A stretch of DNA of 64,000 nt from a bacterium C-53 (GCA_003612525.1 RAZD01000001.1:62001-126000); one strand, 5' to 3'. Shown: positions 7,612-16,849, numbered from the stretch's first letter. Numbers and translations: made by a program. Notes: generated by a model from the letters alone, not told the origin.

Positions 7612-8426
7612 GACCGCCTCCTGTCCGCAAACTTATGAATGGCTTCCACAACGCCCGATGTGTAAGAAGCCTCGCATATGTAGTCCGCATATTCCTTCGT
7701 CTCATAAGTTCCATTCGCCACAACTGCCCCTATTCCGGCAGCCTGAAGCATCTCCTGATCGTTTGCATTATCTCCTACAGCAAGCACATTCTTTATATCA
7801 ATGCCACAAACTTCACAGAGTCTTAGGAGACCTTCCTTTTTATTCACATTCCGGTCAACAATCTCGCATCCGCTGTTTCCATATAATGCAATGCAATACC
7901 GGTCTCTTAATTCACAGATCTGTCCGGTCAATGACTCAAACGCTTCCGCTTTCCCGTCCGCCATAATGTTCACTTTATAAACCGGCCTGCCGCTTTTCAA
8001 AATCCAATCAAAGGATGTGATCGGCAGCTCTCTTCCGGCGCTTTTTCTCACCCTTGTCCATTCGGTTTCTGAAAGCGCATATTCCGTATCCCCTGCATAA
8101 ACCAGCGCCGTCAGTCCTTTTTCCACCGCACGGTTTAAGACCGGCTCAAGCGCCTCAATCTGCATCGGAATATCATAAAGCACCCGCCCGGTATCAGACT
8201 CAAAGATCACCGCGCCATTACAACTGACAATCGGCGCCGTTATTTTAACTCTCCCGGCAAACCGCTCAATTGCATAAGCAGGCCGTCCTGTAATAAAGGT
8301 AAACCGGATGCCGTCCTCGTTAAGCTGTCTGATCAGGCTGACTGCCTCCGGCGATATTTCTTTTTCCGGTGAGAGCAGCGTATCATCCAAATCCGTAACT
8401 ACCAATTTAATTTCTGTATGTTCCAA
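7608..8426 (-). CDS. Cof-type HAD-superfamily hydrolase
   Basis: A cytoplasmic sugar-phosphate-type phosphatase of 272 aa. Motif I is TDLDDTLLS (nucleophile and acid/base Asp), motif II FITGRP, and motif IV AVGDNANDQEM; the large C2 cap between them marks the Cof/YbiV subfamily. Likely substrates are hexose or pentose phosphates or FMN-like molecules; specificity is not readable. It is coupled to the TIM-barrel isomerase and lies downstream of the ABC transporter genes, separated from them by a hairpin at 8465-8494. Confidence 0.88.
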   Translation of the reverse strand: MEHTEIKLVVTDLDDTLLSPEKEISPEAVSLIRQLNEDGIRFTFITGRPAYAIERFAGRVKITAPIVSCNGAVIFESDTGRVLYDIPMQIEALEPVLNRAVEKGLTALVYAGDTEYALSETEWTRVRKSAGRELPITSFDWILKSGRPVYKVNIMADGKAEAFESLTGQICELRDRYCIALYGNSGCEIVDRNVNKKEGLLRLCEVCGIDIKNVLAVGDNANDQEMLQAAGIGAVVANGTYETKEYADYICEASYTSGVVEAIHKFADRRRS

Positions 8427-8464
8427 CCTTCTCGCCCTCCTGTCCTTTTGTATGATTTTGAATA

Positions 8465-8494
8465 CAGCGCACTCCTTATGACCGGAGCACGCTG
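8465..8494 (-). terminator. Hairpin between the solute-binding protein and HAD genes
   Basis: An 11-bp stem (CAGCGTGCTCC with GGAGTGCGCTG, two wobbles) and 8-nt loop just after the binding-protein stop. It lacks a strong U tract, so it could protect the 3' end of the abundant binding-protein mRNA rather than fully terminate. Confidence 0.5.
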
Positions 8495-8509
8495 CACAAT
8501 ACTTCTGGT

Positions 8510-9895
8510 TTATCCGTTTACGGAATGGTACTCATCCAGTGCCGCATTACACTGTTCCACAATCTTCTGAACGGTTTCATCAACGCTCATATTTCCCTGA
8601 CAGAACTCCAGCATAATCTCCGTGATGATGCCGTTAATCTCGTTATACGTTAAATCAAGCGGTTCCTGAGAAAGCGGATTCGCATCTTTCATCTGATCAA
8701 GCGCCACTTTGTACTGAGGATTTTTCTCATAATACGCTTTCATTTCATCCAGTTCTTCACAGCCTACATTAACCGGAATATATCCCGATGCTGTCGAGAA
8801 CGTATACTGGCTCTCCGGTGACACGCAGTACTGTACTACATCCCATGCTGCTTTTACCCTTTCATCATTGTCTCTGTTAAAGATATTCAGGCAGCTTCCG
8901 CCGACCGCTGCGCCGCCTGCATCCTCTGCATTTACCTTCGGCAGATAAGCGGTCATATATTTTCCGGGCATCAGTTCATCAAGCGTTCCCATGCGGGAAG
9001 AAGACATAATTGCCATTGCTGACAGTCCCTGTGCAAATTCTTCGTTGATATTATCCTCAACATATTTATAACCGCCGGTATCAAGAAGCGCCTGAAGTTT
9101 TTCTAAAAACGCTTTCAGCGTCCCATCTTCTCCCGCAACAATTTTGGTCATCGGCGCTTCCCTGCCGCCCTGATTATCACCAAAGAAGCTGACATCTTTC
9201 TGGCTTACACAGAATTCTACAAGCTGATATCTTTTCACCTGCATATTCAGTCCATAACGTGAAGTTTCCCCGCCTTCTTTTACCGTCAGCGCCTCGACGT
9301 ACTGCGTCAGCTCGTCCATCGTTTCGGGCGCCTTTTCAAATCCTGCTTCTTTCAGCATATCCTTATTATAGTACAGAAGCGGGATCGAATTAGAGAACGG
9401 CACCGCTACCATCTGTCCCTCATAAGTGCATGCCTGCTGCAACGGTTCATAGAACGTATCCTTTGTCACCTCAGACTCGCCATCGTTCATAAACTCTTCG
9501 ACATTCACTGTCCATCCCATATCCATTACGGCCGGTATGGTGGAGGTCAGACCCACATTGATATCCGGCGCATTCTCATAGTCCTTCGTCTGGTAAGCAA
9601 GCATTACCTTGTCCGTACCCTCATACCCCTGATAAACCAGTTCCACATGAATGCCCTTTTCCTTTCCTCTTCCCTCATTATATTCATTAATGATCGAAGT
9701 AAGCGCCGCTTCCGTGGCCCCTGAAAAGCTGTGCCAGAACACAACTTCCTGTGTGCCTTCTGAGGACTGTCCTGAACCTGTCCCATCTGCTTCCTGTGAA
9801 GTTTCCCCGTTTGATTTTCCGCCTTCCGCGCTGCCGCAGGCTGCTGTTCCCAATACCATGATGCCGCAAAGCAGCAATGCCAATAACTTTTTCAT
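8510..9895 (-). CDS. ABC transporter extracellular sugar-type solute-binding lipoprotein
   Basis: The 461-aa product starts with a lipoprotein signal (MKKLLALLL, lipobox GTAAC with lipid-modified C20), then a low-complexity Gly/Ser/Glu linker, then a type-1 extracellular solute-binding fold (VVFWHSFSG, GQMVAVPFSNSIPLLYYNKDM, AWDVVQYCVSPE). It captures the transported solute outside the cell for the two permeases upstream. Although the fold is the carbohydrate (CUT1) class, the operon partner is a nucleoside hydrolase, so a nucleoside or glycoside cargo is possible. The ATG at 9895 is preferred to 9901 because AAAGGA then has normal spacing. Confidence 0.9.
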   Translation of the reverse strand: MKKLLALLLCGIMVLGTAACGSAEGGKSNGETSQEADGTGSGQSSEGTQEVVFWHSFSGATEAALTSIINEYNEGRGKEKGIHVELVYQGYEGTDKVMLAYQTKDYENAPDINVGLTSTIPAVMDMGWTVNVEEFMNDGESEVTKDTFYEPLQQACTYEGQMVAVPFSNSIPLLYYNKDMLKEAGFEKAPETMDELTQYVEALTVKEGGETSRYGLNMQVKRYQLVEFCVSQKDVSFFGDNQGGREAPMTKIVAGEDGTLKAFLEKLQALLDTGGYKYVEDNINEEFAQGLSAMAIMSSSRMGTLDELMPGKYMTAYLPKVNAEDAGGAAVGGSCLNIFNRDNDERVKAAWDVVQYCVSPESQYTFSTASGYIPVNVGCEELDEMKAYYEKNPQYKVALDQMKDANPLSQEPLDLTYNEINGIITEIMLEFCQGNMSVDETVQKIVEQCNAALDEYHSVNG

Positions 9896-9983
9896 ACACA
9901 TTTCCTTTCTCTCTTTTTCCTGATAAGTGATTTACAGTTTCTTTTTTATGCCTTCTGTTACATCCGAATATCCATGCAGTCCT

Positions 9984-10811
9984 TTATCCTTTCACCGCGC
10001 CTGCCATGACGCCTCCTACAATCTTGCGCTGGAACAGCAGGAAAACGACCACTGACGGAACCAGAATCACAACTGCCGCAGCCATAACTGCACCGACTCC
10101 GTAATTGCTTCCCTCATTGTTATTCAGCATCGTAACCGCAACCTGGGCCGTACGCATTGCATCCGTATTTGTTACAAGCAAAGGCCACAGGTACGTATTC
10201 CATGTACCAACAAAGGATGAGATAAACACGGTCGTGATAACAGGTATATTACTGGGCATTAAAATTTTCCGGTAAAACTTAAAATTCGTGCATCCGTCCA
10301 CCTGCGCCGCCTCTTTCAGTGAGATAGAGTAAGACATAAAGTTCTGGCGCATAACGAAAATATTGATACCTGAAATAAAGAACACTACCATCATTCCCAG
10401 ATATGTATTAATCAGTCCCAGTTCCGCCGTTGTAAAATAATTCTGTACTACCAGCACATCGGCAGGGATGATCATGCTGCCAACGACCAGTGCAAACAGA
10501 ATTTTCTTCCCTTTATATTCAAAGAAGGAGAATGAGAAGGCAGCAAGGCTTGCTATAATTACTCTCACAACACTGGATACACCTGCCATAATCAGTGAGT
10601 TCCACATAAATCTTAATATCCTTGTATGCATAAAGACAATTTTATAATTTTCCAGATAGCCAAATACGTTGGGGAAAAAATGGAGTTTTGTAGTCAGGAT
10701 TTCATCCTGCGGCATAAATGAAATATTAACCGCATAAATAACCGGTAATATTAACAGAATGCCAAGCACTATGCATACGATCTGATAAAATAAATGATTT
10801 CCCTTTTTCAA
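9984..10811 (-). CDS. Carbohydrate ABC transporter permease (MalG-type)
   Basis: A 275-aa inner-membrane permease with about six helices. The EAA loop that docks to the ATPase reads KEAAQVDGCTNFKFYRKI. The start is a TTG at 10811 that overlaps the stop of the upstream permease in ATTGA, so translation is coupled. It pairs with the MalF-type protein to form the channel of a CUT1 importer. No ATPase gene is present in the locus; such systems normally borrow a shared MsmK/MsmX-type ATPase. Confidence 0.92.
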   Translation of the reverse strand: MKKGNHLFYQIVCIVLGILLILPVIYAVNISFMPQDEILTTKLHFFPNVFGYLENYKIVFMHTRILRFMWNSLIMAGVSSVVRVIIASLAAFSFSFFEYKGKKILFALVVGSMIIPADVLVVQNYFTTAELGLINTYLGMMVVFFISGINIFVMRQNFMSYSISLKEAAQVDGCTNFKFYRKILMPSNIPVITTVFISSFVGTWNTYLWPLLVTNTDAMRTAQVAVTMLNNNEGSNYGVGAVMAAAVVILVPSVVVFLLFQRKIVGGVMAGAVKG

Positions 10812-11704
10812 TCGTAATTCACCTTCCTTTTCTCAAGAACCAGGCTCAGCGCCATCATAACCGCTGCCAGAATAAATCCAACCGTAGTAGCGGCAAACGC
10901 CGCGTTGTAATTCGTTCCTACAATTCCTTTTCCGTAAACATAGGACATAATCGTCTCTGTCGTTCCGTTTGGCCCGCCATTATGGAATACCGGGTATGTC
11001 AGAATCAGAGTAAAGCTCGATGTCGTCATCGCATATGCAATATCTTTCATCAGCAGGAACAGAAGTGTCGGCGATACCATCGGTATAATGATCTTTGTCA
11101 GAAGATGGATTCCAGTCGCCCCGTCAATTCTTGCGCTTTCCAGCACATCCTCACTCATGCCCCTCAGACCGGACAGCAGGAAAATGAAGTTGTACCCCAC
11201 ATTCGCCCAGATCTGTATGAAAATGATCGCGCCTAATGCTGTCTTCGGATCCGTAAGCCATGAAACATTCGTTCCGAAAAGCTTGTTCACAATTCCCATA
11301 GACGGATTAAACGCCAGCTGGAAAATCATCGCAACCACCGAAACCGAGATCGCCATGGACATGGAATACATTGCTTCATATATGGAAGAAGTTTTCGTCC
11401 TCTTCCTTGCCAAAAGCGCCAGAGCAAATCCGATTACAATACTGATGGGAACTGTAAATGCCACAAAAACCAATGTGTTTCCGATGGACTGAATAAATTT
11501 TTCATCCCCCAAAACTTTCAGATAATTCGTAATTCCAGCAAACTCTCTGATCTCTCTGAACTTATTTACCGTAAAGAAGCTCATAACCGTATTTTTTGCA
11601 AACGGATAATAGGCAAACATAATCAGAAGCAGAAACGCCGGAAACAGATATAAATAAGGTTCCACTGCCTGAAACAGTCTTTTCCCAAATGTTTTTCCCT
11701 TCAT
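10808..11704 (-). CDS. Carbohydrate ABC transporter permease (MalF-type)
   Basis: A 298-aa membrane protein whose N-terminal helix (LFPAFLLLIMFAYYPF) and EAA loop (LESARIDGATGIHLLTKI) identify the larger permease of a CUT1 system. The ATG at 11704 follows GGAGGGA. It lies 15 nt after the nucleoside hydrolase stop and is followed by the MalG-type permease and binding protein, giving the order nucleoside hydrolase, permease, permease, binding protein. Confidence 0.92.
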   Translation of the reverse strand: MKGKTFGKRLFQAVEPYLYLFPAFLLLIMFAYYPFAKNTVMSFFTVNKFREIREFAGITNYLKVLGDEKFIQSIGNTLVFVAFTVPISIVIGFALALLARKRTKTSSIYEAMYSMSMAISVSVVAMIFQLAFNPSMGIVNKLFGTNVSWLTDPKTALGAIIFIQIWANVGYNFIFLLSGLRGMSEDVLESARIDGATGIHLLTKIIIPMVSPTLLFLLMKDIAYAMTTSSFTLILTYPVFHNGGPNGTTETIMSYVYGKGIVGTNYNAAFAATTVGFILAAVMMALSLVLEKRKVNYD

Positions 11705-11719
11705 AAGAATCCCTCCGTG

Positions 11720-12691
11720 TTACGATTCATATTTACTGATTCTGGTAAACAGATCCTCCATCAGTTTGTCCCTGTCAACACTGTAAACATAGCGGATAAA
11801 CAATCTGCGTTTGTCTTCCGCATAGAGATGATCGTATTCCATCACCGGGCTGTGCTCCAGTCTGTCAAGCATAAATTTCTCATCCTGCAGCCAGGCGACC
11901 GCCGCGACGTCTGAGATCGGCCGGCTCCAGCATTTATTCCCATTGCACAGACCTGCCTCCTTCGCCGTCTTGTCTACTATATAATTACAGAATTCGTTTT
12001 TGCCTCTCAGCCAGTAATCAAGCTCCGGTCCTGTCGTTGAAAAACGCTCCACCACACCCTTGCCGGGAATCAGCACCAGCGGAACTCCGCTGCCTAAGAG
12101 TACGCGTGCCGCCGCAACATCCTGCCCGGCATTAAACGACTTATTGTCATGCCAGTCGAATCCCATTCCTCCGAGCCATACGACAAAAAGCTTGTCTTTC
12201 AGTTCAGGACAGATCAGTAAGGCGGATGCAATATTGGTGCAGGCTGCAATGGCAATGACATATAACGGCTTCTCTGCGGAATAATCCTGCGCCATTTCAA
12301 TCAGCCTCTCAACCGCTTCCGACCGGACAGGCGTAGTCTCATCCGTAAGAAAACTCCCGGCCCCCTTATACACGTTGTCACAATAGCTTTCCCTTTTCAG
12401 CATTTTCAAAACACGGAAAATTTCCTCGTAACTTTTTTCCATACCATCCTTTGCATCCGCTGAATGATGGTTATAGAACGGCGCCGCGAAGATCGCTTTT
12501 AAGCGCATCTTCTCTTCCGACTGCAACAGATAGGCCAATGCAAACTGATCGTCTACCTCGTTATACATATCAGAATCGAGTACGACGTCAATTTTACCCT
12601 GTGGTTTTTCCAACCTTCTGATTGATAGCGCATAATCTTCCATGGAATTTGGATTATTATCCGTAAACAAATATGGTTTTGGACTTTCCAT
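11720..12691 (-). CDS. Nucleoside hydrolase (IUNH family)
   Basis: Hydrolyses the N-glycosidic bond of nucleosides to base plus ribose. The 323-aa product carries the Ca2+-binding aspartate cluster near the start (VLDSDMYNEVDDQFALAYL), a variant of the usual DxDxxxDD motif, and a later His-containing region (GQDVAAARVLL). The ATG at 12691 follows AAAGGAGG; a longer frame to 12754 has no ribosome site. It is the first gene of the transporter operon, transcribed from a strong promoter at 12794-12822 and flanked by repeated operator-like sites. The unusual first motif and the sugar-type transporter suggest a modified nucleoside or related N-riboside as substrate (inference). Confidence 0.85.
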   Translation of the reverse strand: MESPKPYLFTDNNPNSMEDYALSIRRLEKPQGKIDVVLDSDMYNEVDDQFALAYLLQSEEKMRLKAIFAAPFYNHHSADAKDGMEKSYEEIFRVLKMLKRESYCDNVYKGAGSFLTDETTPVRSEAVERLIEMAQDYSAEKPLYVIAIAACTNIASALLICPELKDKLFVVWLGGMGFDWHDNKSFNAGQDVAAARVLLGSGVPLVLIPGKGVVERFSTTGPELDYWLRGKNEFCNYIVDKTAKEAGLCNGNKCWSRPISDVAAVAWLQDEKFMLDRLEHSPVMEYDHLYAEDKRRLFIRYVYSVDRDKLMEDLFTRISKYES

Positions 12692-12710
12692 TTTCGTTTC
12701 CTCCTTTTCT

Positions 12711-12930
12711 TTGTTAAAAAACCAATTATAACAGCATATATTGTTTTTTAACAATTTATTATTGCTATAATTTGTTTTTTTCCAATTTTGTTCATCATAT
12801 CACAGAGACCAGAGGCCGTCAATTCATTTTCCGTCGTTTTTTGGCGTTTTGTGAAAAATAGACAGTTATTGCATCGTCAATTTGTTGGTTTTTTCAAACT
12901 TTCTATTGATTGACATTGGTTTTTTCCAAT
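12711..12930. promoter_or_regulatory. Five similar operator-like sites in the nucleoside hydrolase/deoR divergent region
   Basis: The sites share the core TTG(G/T)TTTTTT(N)CAA or its complement. They are at 12711-12726 (reverse orientation), 12740-12755 (perfect palindrome ATTGTTTTTTAACAAT), 12772-12786, 12885-12897 and 12915-12930 (palindrome ATTGGTTTTTTCCAAT). The last fills the -35/-10 spacer of the regulator promoter, and the third sits at the expected start of the operon transcript. They are the likely binding sites of the DeoR-type regulator. Confidence 0.65.
12794..12822 (-). promoter_or_regulatory. Promoter of the nucleoside hydrolase-ABC transporter operon
   Basis: On the minus strand TTGACG (12817-12822) and TATGAT (12794-12799) are spaced by 17 nt. 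The predicted start lies next to the operator-like site at 12772-12786, leaving a leader of ~95 nt that contains two more sites. Confidence 0.7.
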
Positions 12931-12938
12931 GTTACAAT
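12910..12938 (+). promoter_or_regulatory. Promoter of the DeoR-type regulator
   Basis: TTGACA (12910-12915) and TACAAT (12933-12938) with a 17-nt spacer; the spacer is almost entirely the palindromic site at 12915-12930, so binding there should repress the regulator's own gene. Confidence 0.75.
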
Positions 12939-13009
12939 AGAAAAAATTGACAGAAAGTTTTGTCATGGGAATTTACAGTCAGAAAAAATATAAACTGTGG
13001 AGGTACTGC

Positions 13010-13804
13010 ATGAACAGTAAATTAGACAAGCGGCGCAAAGAAATATTAAATATACTGGCAAAGGTTCCAATCAGTTCGACTCAGCAGCTCGCTGAAGAGA
13101 CCGGCGTATCCAATGAGACCATGCGAAAGGATCTCGATGCGCTTGCCGACGAGGGCCTGATTCTGAAAGTGCATGGCGGCGTTGCGCTTGCGGGCGGAGC
13201 CGTCGCGGAAATTCCTTTTGATCTGCGCGCCACACATTATGTTACGGAAAAGCGGGCGATTGCAGCAAGCGCCATAAAGCTGCTGCAGCCAAAAGATATT
13301 ATTATTCTGGAAAGTTGTACAACAAACCTGGAACTGGCAAAGGAACTCGCTCTGCTTCCGGAGCTTTTGGAAACATTGATTATCATAACGAATTCCTTTG
13401 CCATTGCTTCCACATTTGACGGTGGACGTAAATGCAGAAAAATGTTCTTTTTAGGCGGCTGGGTGCACACCCAGCAGTTCTCATGCCTGAGCTACCATAC
13501 GACCGCTCTTCTGAAAGAGTTCCATGTCAGCAAGGCATTTTTAAGCGGAGCCGCATTAAGCGAGAACTACATTGTAACAGGTTACTACGATGAGGATGTC
13601 GCTCTGCAGCGGGCCATCCTCGAAGCGGCACAGAAATCCATACTTATGATCGACCACAGCAAGTTTAACCAGGCCGCTGTTTTTTCCGTCGCGCCGCTTT
13701 CCGACTTTGATTATCTGATTACGGACAAAGAGCTGTCACAGGAAGCCCTTTCCTATATAAATGACAATGATATCACGTATATCAGATCTTCTCCGGTTCC
13801 TTGA
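13010..13804 (+). CDS. DeoR/GlpR-family transcriptional regulator
   Basis: A 264-aa repressor-type protein. The N-terminal helix-turn-helix (residues ~5-60) reads KRRKEILNIL, then TQQLAEETGVSNETMRKDLDAL and LILKVHGG, the DeoR signature. The C-terminal DeoRC sensor (~75-255) resembles ribose-phosphate isomerase folds and binds phosphosugars. The ATG at 13010 follows GTGGAGG; the frame extends upstream over the promoter and is not used. Divergent from the transporter operon and covered by shared operator-like sites, it very probably controls that operon and itself. Its last codons overlap the convergent small membrane protein gene. Confidence 0.9.
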   Translation: MNSKLDKRRKEILNILAKVPISSTQQLAEETGVSNETMRKDLDALADEGLILKVHGGVALAGGAVAEIPFDLRATHYVTEKRAIAASAIKLLQPKDIIILESCTTNLELAKELALLPELLETLIIITNSFAIASTFDGGRKCRKMFFLGGWVHTQQFSCLSYHTTALLKEFHVSKAFLSGAALSENYIVTGYYDEDVALQRAILEAAQKSILMIDHSKFNQAAVFSVAPLSDFDYLITDKELSQEALSYINDNDITYIRSSPVP

Positions 13805-14033
13805 CGGACGGATTTTTCATCAGCTTGTACAGGTAATACATGTTAATCCCTACAAGACACAGATTCATCACGGCCGTCGGATAAGAGCGAATGATCAGCG
13901 CATATACGGCGAAAATCAGCGCCCCTGCGGAATTGACAATCCTGAGCTTGACTACGGATGTCATCAGAAAAGATACGAGTATCAGAAACGATGCGAAATA
14001 ACCGATCATCTCCACAATCATTTGTGTATCCAT
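13782..14033 (-). CDS. Small membrane protein, YgjV-like
   Basis: An 83-aa protein with three predicted membrane helices (residues ~5-25, 29-48 and 52-71) separated by short loops. The pattern IGYFASFLILVSF, then RIVNSAGALIFAVYAL and NLCLVGINMYYLY resembles the YgjV/SemiSWEET-like small membrane family; assignment is tentative and the substrate unknown. It overlaps the end of the regulator gene tail-to-tail by 23 nt, and lies downstream of deoB beyond a hairpin. Confidence 0.7.
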   Translation of the reverse strand: MDTQMIVEMIGYFASFLILVSFLMTSVVKLRIVNSAGALIFAVYALIIRSYPTAVMNLCLVGINMYYLYKLMKNPSVKEPEKI

Positions 14034-14061
14034 TTATGCCATACTCCTTTCGTGTGCCAGG

Positions 14062-14105
14062 CTCCCGGAACCCATGTCCATACGGATGCCAGAAGGTTCC
14101 GGGAG
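14062..14105 (-). terminator. Hairpin after deoB
   Basis: Perfect 11-bp inverted repeat CTCCCGGAACC / GGTTCCGGGAG with a long loop, between the deoB stop and the YgjV-like gene. No U tract follows, so partial termination or mRNA-end protection is possible. Confidence 0.5.
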
Positions 14106-14112
14106 TCTGATT

Positions 14113-15300
14113 CTAAATCAGTTTCTCAAGAACAGAAGCCCCGATCGTTCCCTCCGGCATCTTAAGGCCAAAATTATCTGTTATCGTTGCGCCAATCAGT
14201 GCAAAATTCTCCTCGTCAGGAAGTTTTCCTGCCCCTTCCATTGAAGGAGAATACGCCAGAAACGGCACACTCTCCCTTGTATGGTCCGTTCCCGTATGCG
14301 TAGGGTCATTTCCGTGGTCTGCCGTCAGAATCAGAAGATCATCTTCCTGCAGAAGATTAAGCAGCATTCCCAGTTTCTCATCAAACCGCTCCAGTTCTCC
14401 CGCGTATCCTTCCACATTCCTCCGGTGTCCCCAAAGCGCATCAAAATCCACCAGATTTACATAACACAAACCGGTAAAATCCCTGCCTGCAATCTCAATG
14501 GTCTGTTCCATACCATGCACAGAGCTTTTCGATTTGTTCGACTCTGTCAGGCCCTCTCCGTCGAAAATATCATAAATCTTTCCAACCGATATGACATCAA
14601 GCCCTGCATCTTTCAGCACATTTAGCGCAGTCTTCCCATAAGGTTTCAGCGCATAGTCGTGCCGGTTGCTCGTACGCTTAAATTCCCCTCTCTTCTTCCC
14701 GACATAAGGTCTTGCGATCACCCTGCCGACTTTCCATTCATCTTTCATTGTGATCTCTCTGGCGATCTCGCAACAGCGATATAGTTCTTCGAGGCCGAAC
14801 GTCTCTTCATTACCGCAAATCTGCAACACCGAGTCGGCTGATGTATACACAATCATATGACCGGTGGCAATTTCCTCCTCCGCAAGCTCTTCCAGTATTT
14901 CTGTTCCGCTTGCGCTCTTATTGCCGATAATCGTACGTCCCGTCCTTTCAGACAGTTCATCCAAAAGCTCCTTCGGAAATCCGGTTTCCGTAAATGTGCG
15001 GAAAGGAGTTGTGACATGAAGTCCCATCATCTCCCAGTGCCCGGTCATCGTATCCTTGCCAACGCTTGCCTCATTCAGCCTCATGTAATATCCCATCGGT
15101 TTTTCCACAGGTTCGATTCCAATAAGAGGACGCAGATTTGCAATTCCAAGCTTCTGAAGATTCGGAATCTGAAGCGGTCTGGAAGCAGCAATGTGTCCCA
15201 GAGTATCCGTCCCGGCATCACCATACGCATCTGCATCTTTCAATGCGCCAATTCCTAATGAATCAATGACAATCGTAAAAATACGTTTATATTTTCCCAT
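14113..15300 (-). CDS. deoB: Phosphopentomutase
   Basis: Interconverts (deoxy)ribose 1-phosphate and 5-phosphate, feeding pentose from nucleosides into central metabolism. The 395-aa protein has the alkaline-phosphatase-superfamily metal site: [14 protein letters not shown] at the start, [11 protein letters not shown] with the catalytic Thr, and TADHGNDP with TDHTRE near the end. The ATG at 15300 is preceded by CAGGAGG; the frame is open another 70 codons upstream without support. It starts 17 nt after deoD, so crp-deoD-deoB form one operon. Confidence 0.96.
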   Translation of the reverse strand: MGKYKRIFTIVIDSLGIGALKDADAYGDAGTDTLGHIAASRPLQIPNLQKLGIANLRPLIGIEPVEKPMGYYMRLNEASVGKDTMTGHWEMMGLHVTTPFRTFTETGFPKELLDELSERTGRTIIGNKSASGTEILEELAEEEIATGHMIVYTSADSVLQICGNEETFGLEELYRCCEIAREITMKDEWKVGRVIARPYVGKKRGEFKRTSNRHDYALKPYGKTALNVLKDAGLDVISVGKIYDIFDGEGLTESNKSKSSVHGMEQTIEIAGRDFTGLCYVNLVDFDALWGHRRNVEGYAGELERFDEKLGMLLNLLQEDDLLILTADHGNDPTHTGTDHTRESVPFLAYSPSMEGAGKLPDEENFALIGATITDNFGLKMPEGTIGASVLEKLI

Positions 15301-15317
15301 TTTTCCCTCCTGTTTTC

Positions 15318-16028
15318 TCATGCTGTCTCCAGTGCAATCTTCATCATATCCGTAAATCCTGTCTGGCGCTCTTCGGCTGATAACGCTTCGCTGCGAAGCG
15401 GCGCATCCGAAATCGTCAGCATGCAAAGCGCCTTCTTCCCGGCCCTGGCCGCATTCATATACAATGCCGCCGCTTCCATTTCCACAGCCAGAATTCCCAT
15501 TTTCACCCATTTTGTGAGGTCTTCCCCATGATCATTATAGAAAAGATCAGAAGAAAGAATATTCCCGGCTACCGTCCTGATTCCCAGACGCTCCCCGGTT
15601 TCAACCGCCTTTCTTGCCAGTTCAAAATCCGCAATCGGTGCAAAGGTTCCCGGCAGATGATACTGTGCGGCATACGAAGAATCCGTACTTGCCCCGATTC
15701 CGACCACAACATCCCTGAGTCTCACCTTATCGCTCAGGGTCCCTGCCGTGCCGATTCTAATGATCTGGTCCACCTCATAGAAGTGAAACAGCTCATATGT
15801 ATAGATTCCCACCGAAGGCATTCCCATACCGCCTCCCGCAACGGTGATTCGTTTCCCCTGATATTCCCCGGTAAATGCCAGCATATTTCTAACCTGATTG
15901 ACACACTCATAATTTTCCAGGAAATTCTCTGCGATGTACTTCGCCCGCAGAGGATCTCCCGGCATCAATACTGTTTTGGCAATCTGGTCTTTTTCTGCAC
16001 CAATGTGCGGCGTTGGTGTTTTGTTCAT
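15318..16028 (-). CDS. deoD: Purine-nucleoside phosphorylase, DeoD type
   Basis: Phosphorolyses purine (deoxy)nucleosides to base plus (deoxy)ribose 1-phosphate, which DeoB then uses. The 236-aa length, the [17 protein letters not shown] start, [17 protein letters not shown] with the ribose-binding Glu, and [11 protein letters not shown] are characteristic of the hexameric DeoD class. It begins 18 nt after the Crp/Fnr-type regulator and ends 17 nt before deoB. Confidence 0.96.
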   Translation of the reverse strand: MNKTPTPHIGAEKDQIAKTVLMPGDPLRAKYIAENFLENYECVNQVRNMLAFTGEYQGKRITVAGGGMGMPSVGIYTYELFHFYEVDQIIRIGTAGTLSDKVRLRDVVVGIGASTDSSYAAQYHLPGTFAPIADFELARKAVETGERLGIRTVAGNILSSDLFYNDHGEDLTKWVKMGILAVEMEAAALYMNAARAGKKALCMLTISDAPLRSEALSAEERQTGFTDMMKIALETA

Positions 16029-16046
16029 ACTACATACCTTCCTCTC

Positions 16047-16769
16047 TTATGAATGGATTAAGTTCTTACTCTCGTATTCTTTCAGTTTTTCATACTGCTG
16101 CTGCGAAATATGGATTTTGCCGCTCCTGCATGATAGGAAGCCTTCTTCAGCCAATCTCCGGATGCTCCTTTGAACCGTCCGGACATTCGTCCCGACATGC
16201 TGCGCCAGCTGGCTCTGTGTGTTCCCATATCGAAAGCTTTCATTCCCTTCCCGCTTTTCATATGTTTTGATCAAATACAGAATCAGCCGGTCCTTTGCAT
16301 TCAGAAGCAGGTACTTGCGTTCATTTGAAATCTCCCTTGCCAGCGTGTACGCAAAGACCCGTGCCCGCATCAACAGTGCATTTCTGTCCCTGCGCATCCA
16401 CTTCATATACGCAGAACAGGGAATGCGGAACGCATCGCATATCGTCACGGCCCGAATCGTTTTCTGAAATTCAGGAATCTCTGCAAAGGGCTCATAGTCA
16501 CCGATAATGTTGATGCCTGAGTGCTCATAAAAACTATATACATTGCCTGGCATCTGAATATCCGCACCGCTTACTTCTCCATCTATAACGGCCCAGACAT
16601 ACTCGCACTTCGTTCCCTCCTCGAGAATTGCCTGCCCTTTTGGTATCTTCACATACTGCATTGTCTGCATCACCTCTTCGGGGCAGCCGCTGAACAGATC
16701 GTTCAAGTACGTATAGGACTCTTCCTTTAATGTTTTGATGATTTCCGTAAATTCCTGTCTTGACCTCAT
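16047..16769 (-). CDS. Crp/Fnr-family transcriptional regulator
   Basis: A 240-aa protein with an N-terminal cyclic-nucleotide-binding beta-roll (residues ~20-135; IPKGQAILEEG, then VWAVIDGEVSG) and a C-terminal winged helix (~150-230; TQSQLAQHVGTNVRTVQRSIRRL). There is no Fnr-type cysteine cluster. The usual cAMP-contact motif is not obvious, so the ligand is unknown; a nucleoside or a sugar phosphate would fit its place at the head of the deoD-deoB operon. The ATG at 16769 follows AGAGGAGA. A perfect palindrome in its leader (16850-16863) suggests autoregulation. Confidence 0.9.
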   Translation of the reverse strand: MRSRQEFTEIIKTLKEESYTYLNDLFSGCPEEVMQTMQYVKIPKGQAILEEGTKCEYVWAVIDGEVSGADIQMPGNVYSFYEHSGINIIGDYEPFAEIPEFQKTIRAVTICDAFRIPCSAYMKWMRRDRNALLMRARVFAYTLAREISNERKYLLLNAKDRLILYLIKTYEKREGNESFRYGNTQSQLAQHVGTNVRTVQRSIRRLAEEGFLSCRSGKIHISQQQYEKLKEYESKNLIHS

Positions 16770-16849
16770 CTGCTCTCCTCTTTCTTACGCCGTTTCCTTT
16801 GATGTCTTCCTGTTGTATCCTATGTTAAACATTTCTTTTGATTTTAGAT

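Noticed and set aside
12947-13009. Upstream extension of the DeoR-type frame (start at 12947)
   Set aside because: It begins only a few bases after the -10 box, and the ATG at 13010 has GTGGAGG with proper spacing and starts the conserved helix-turn-helix.
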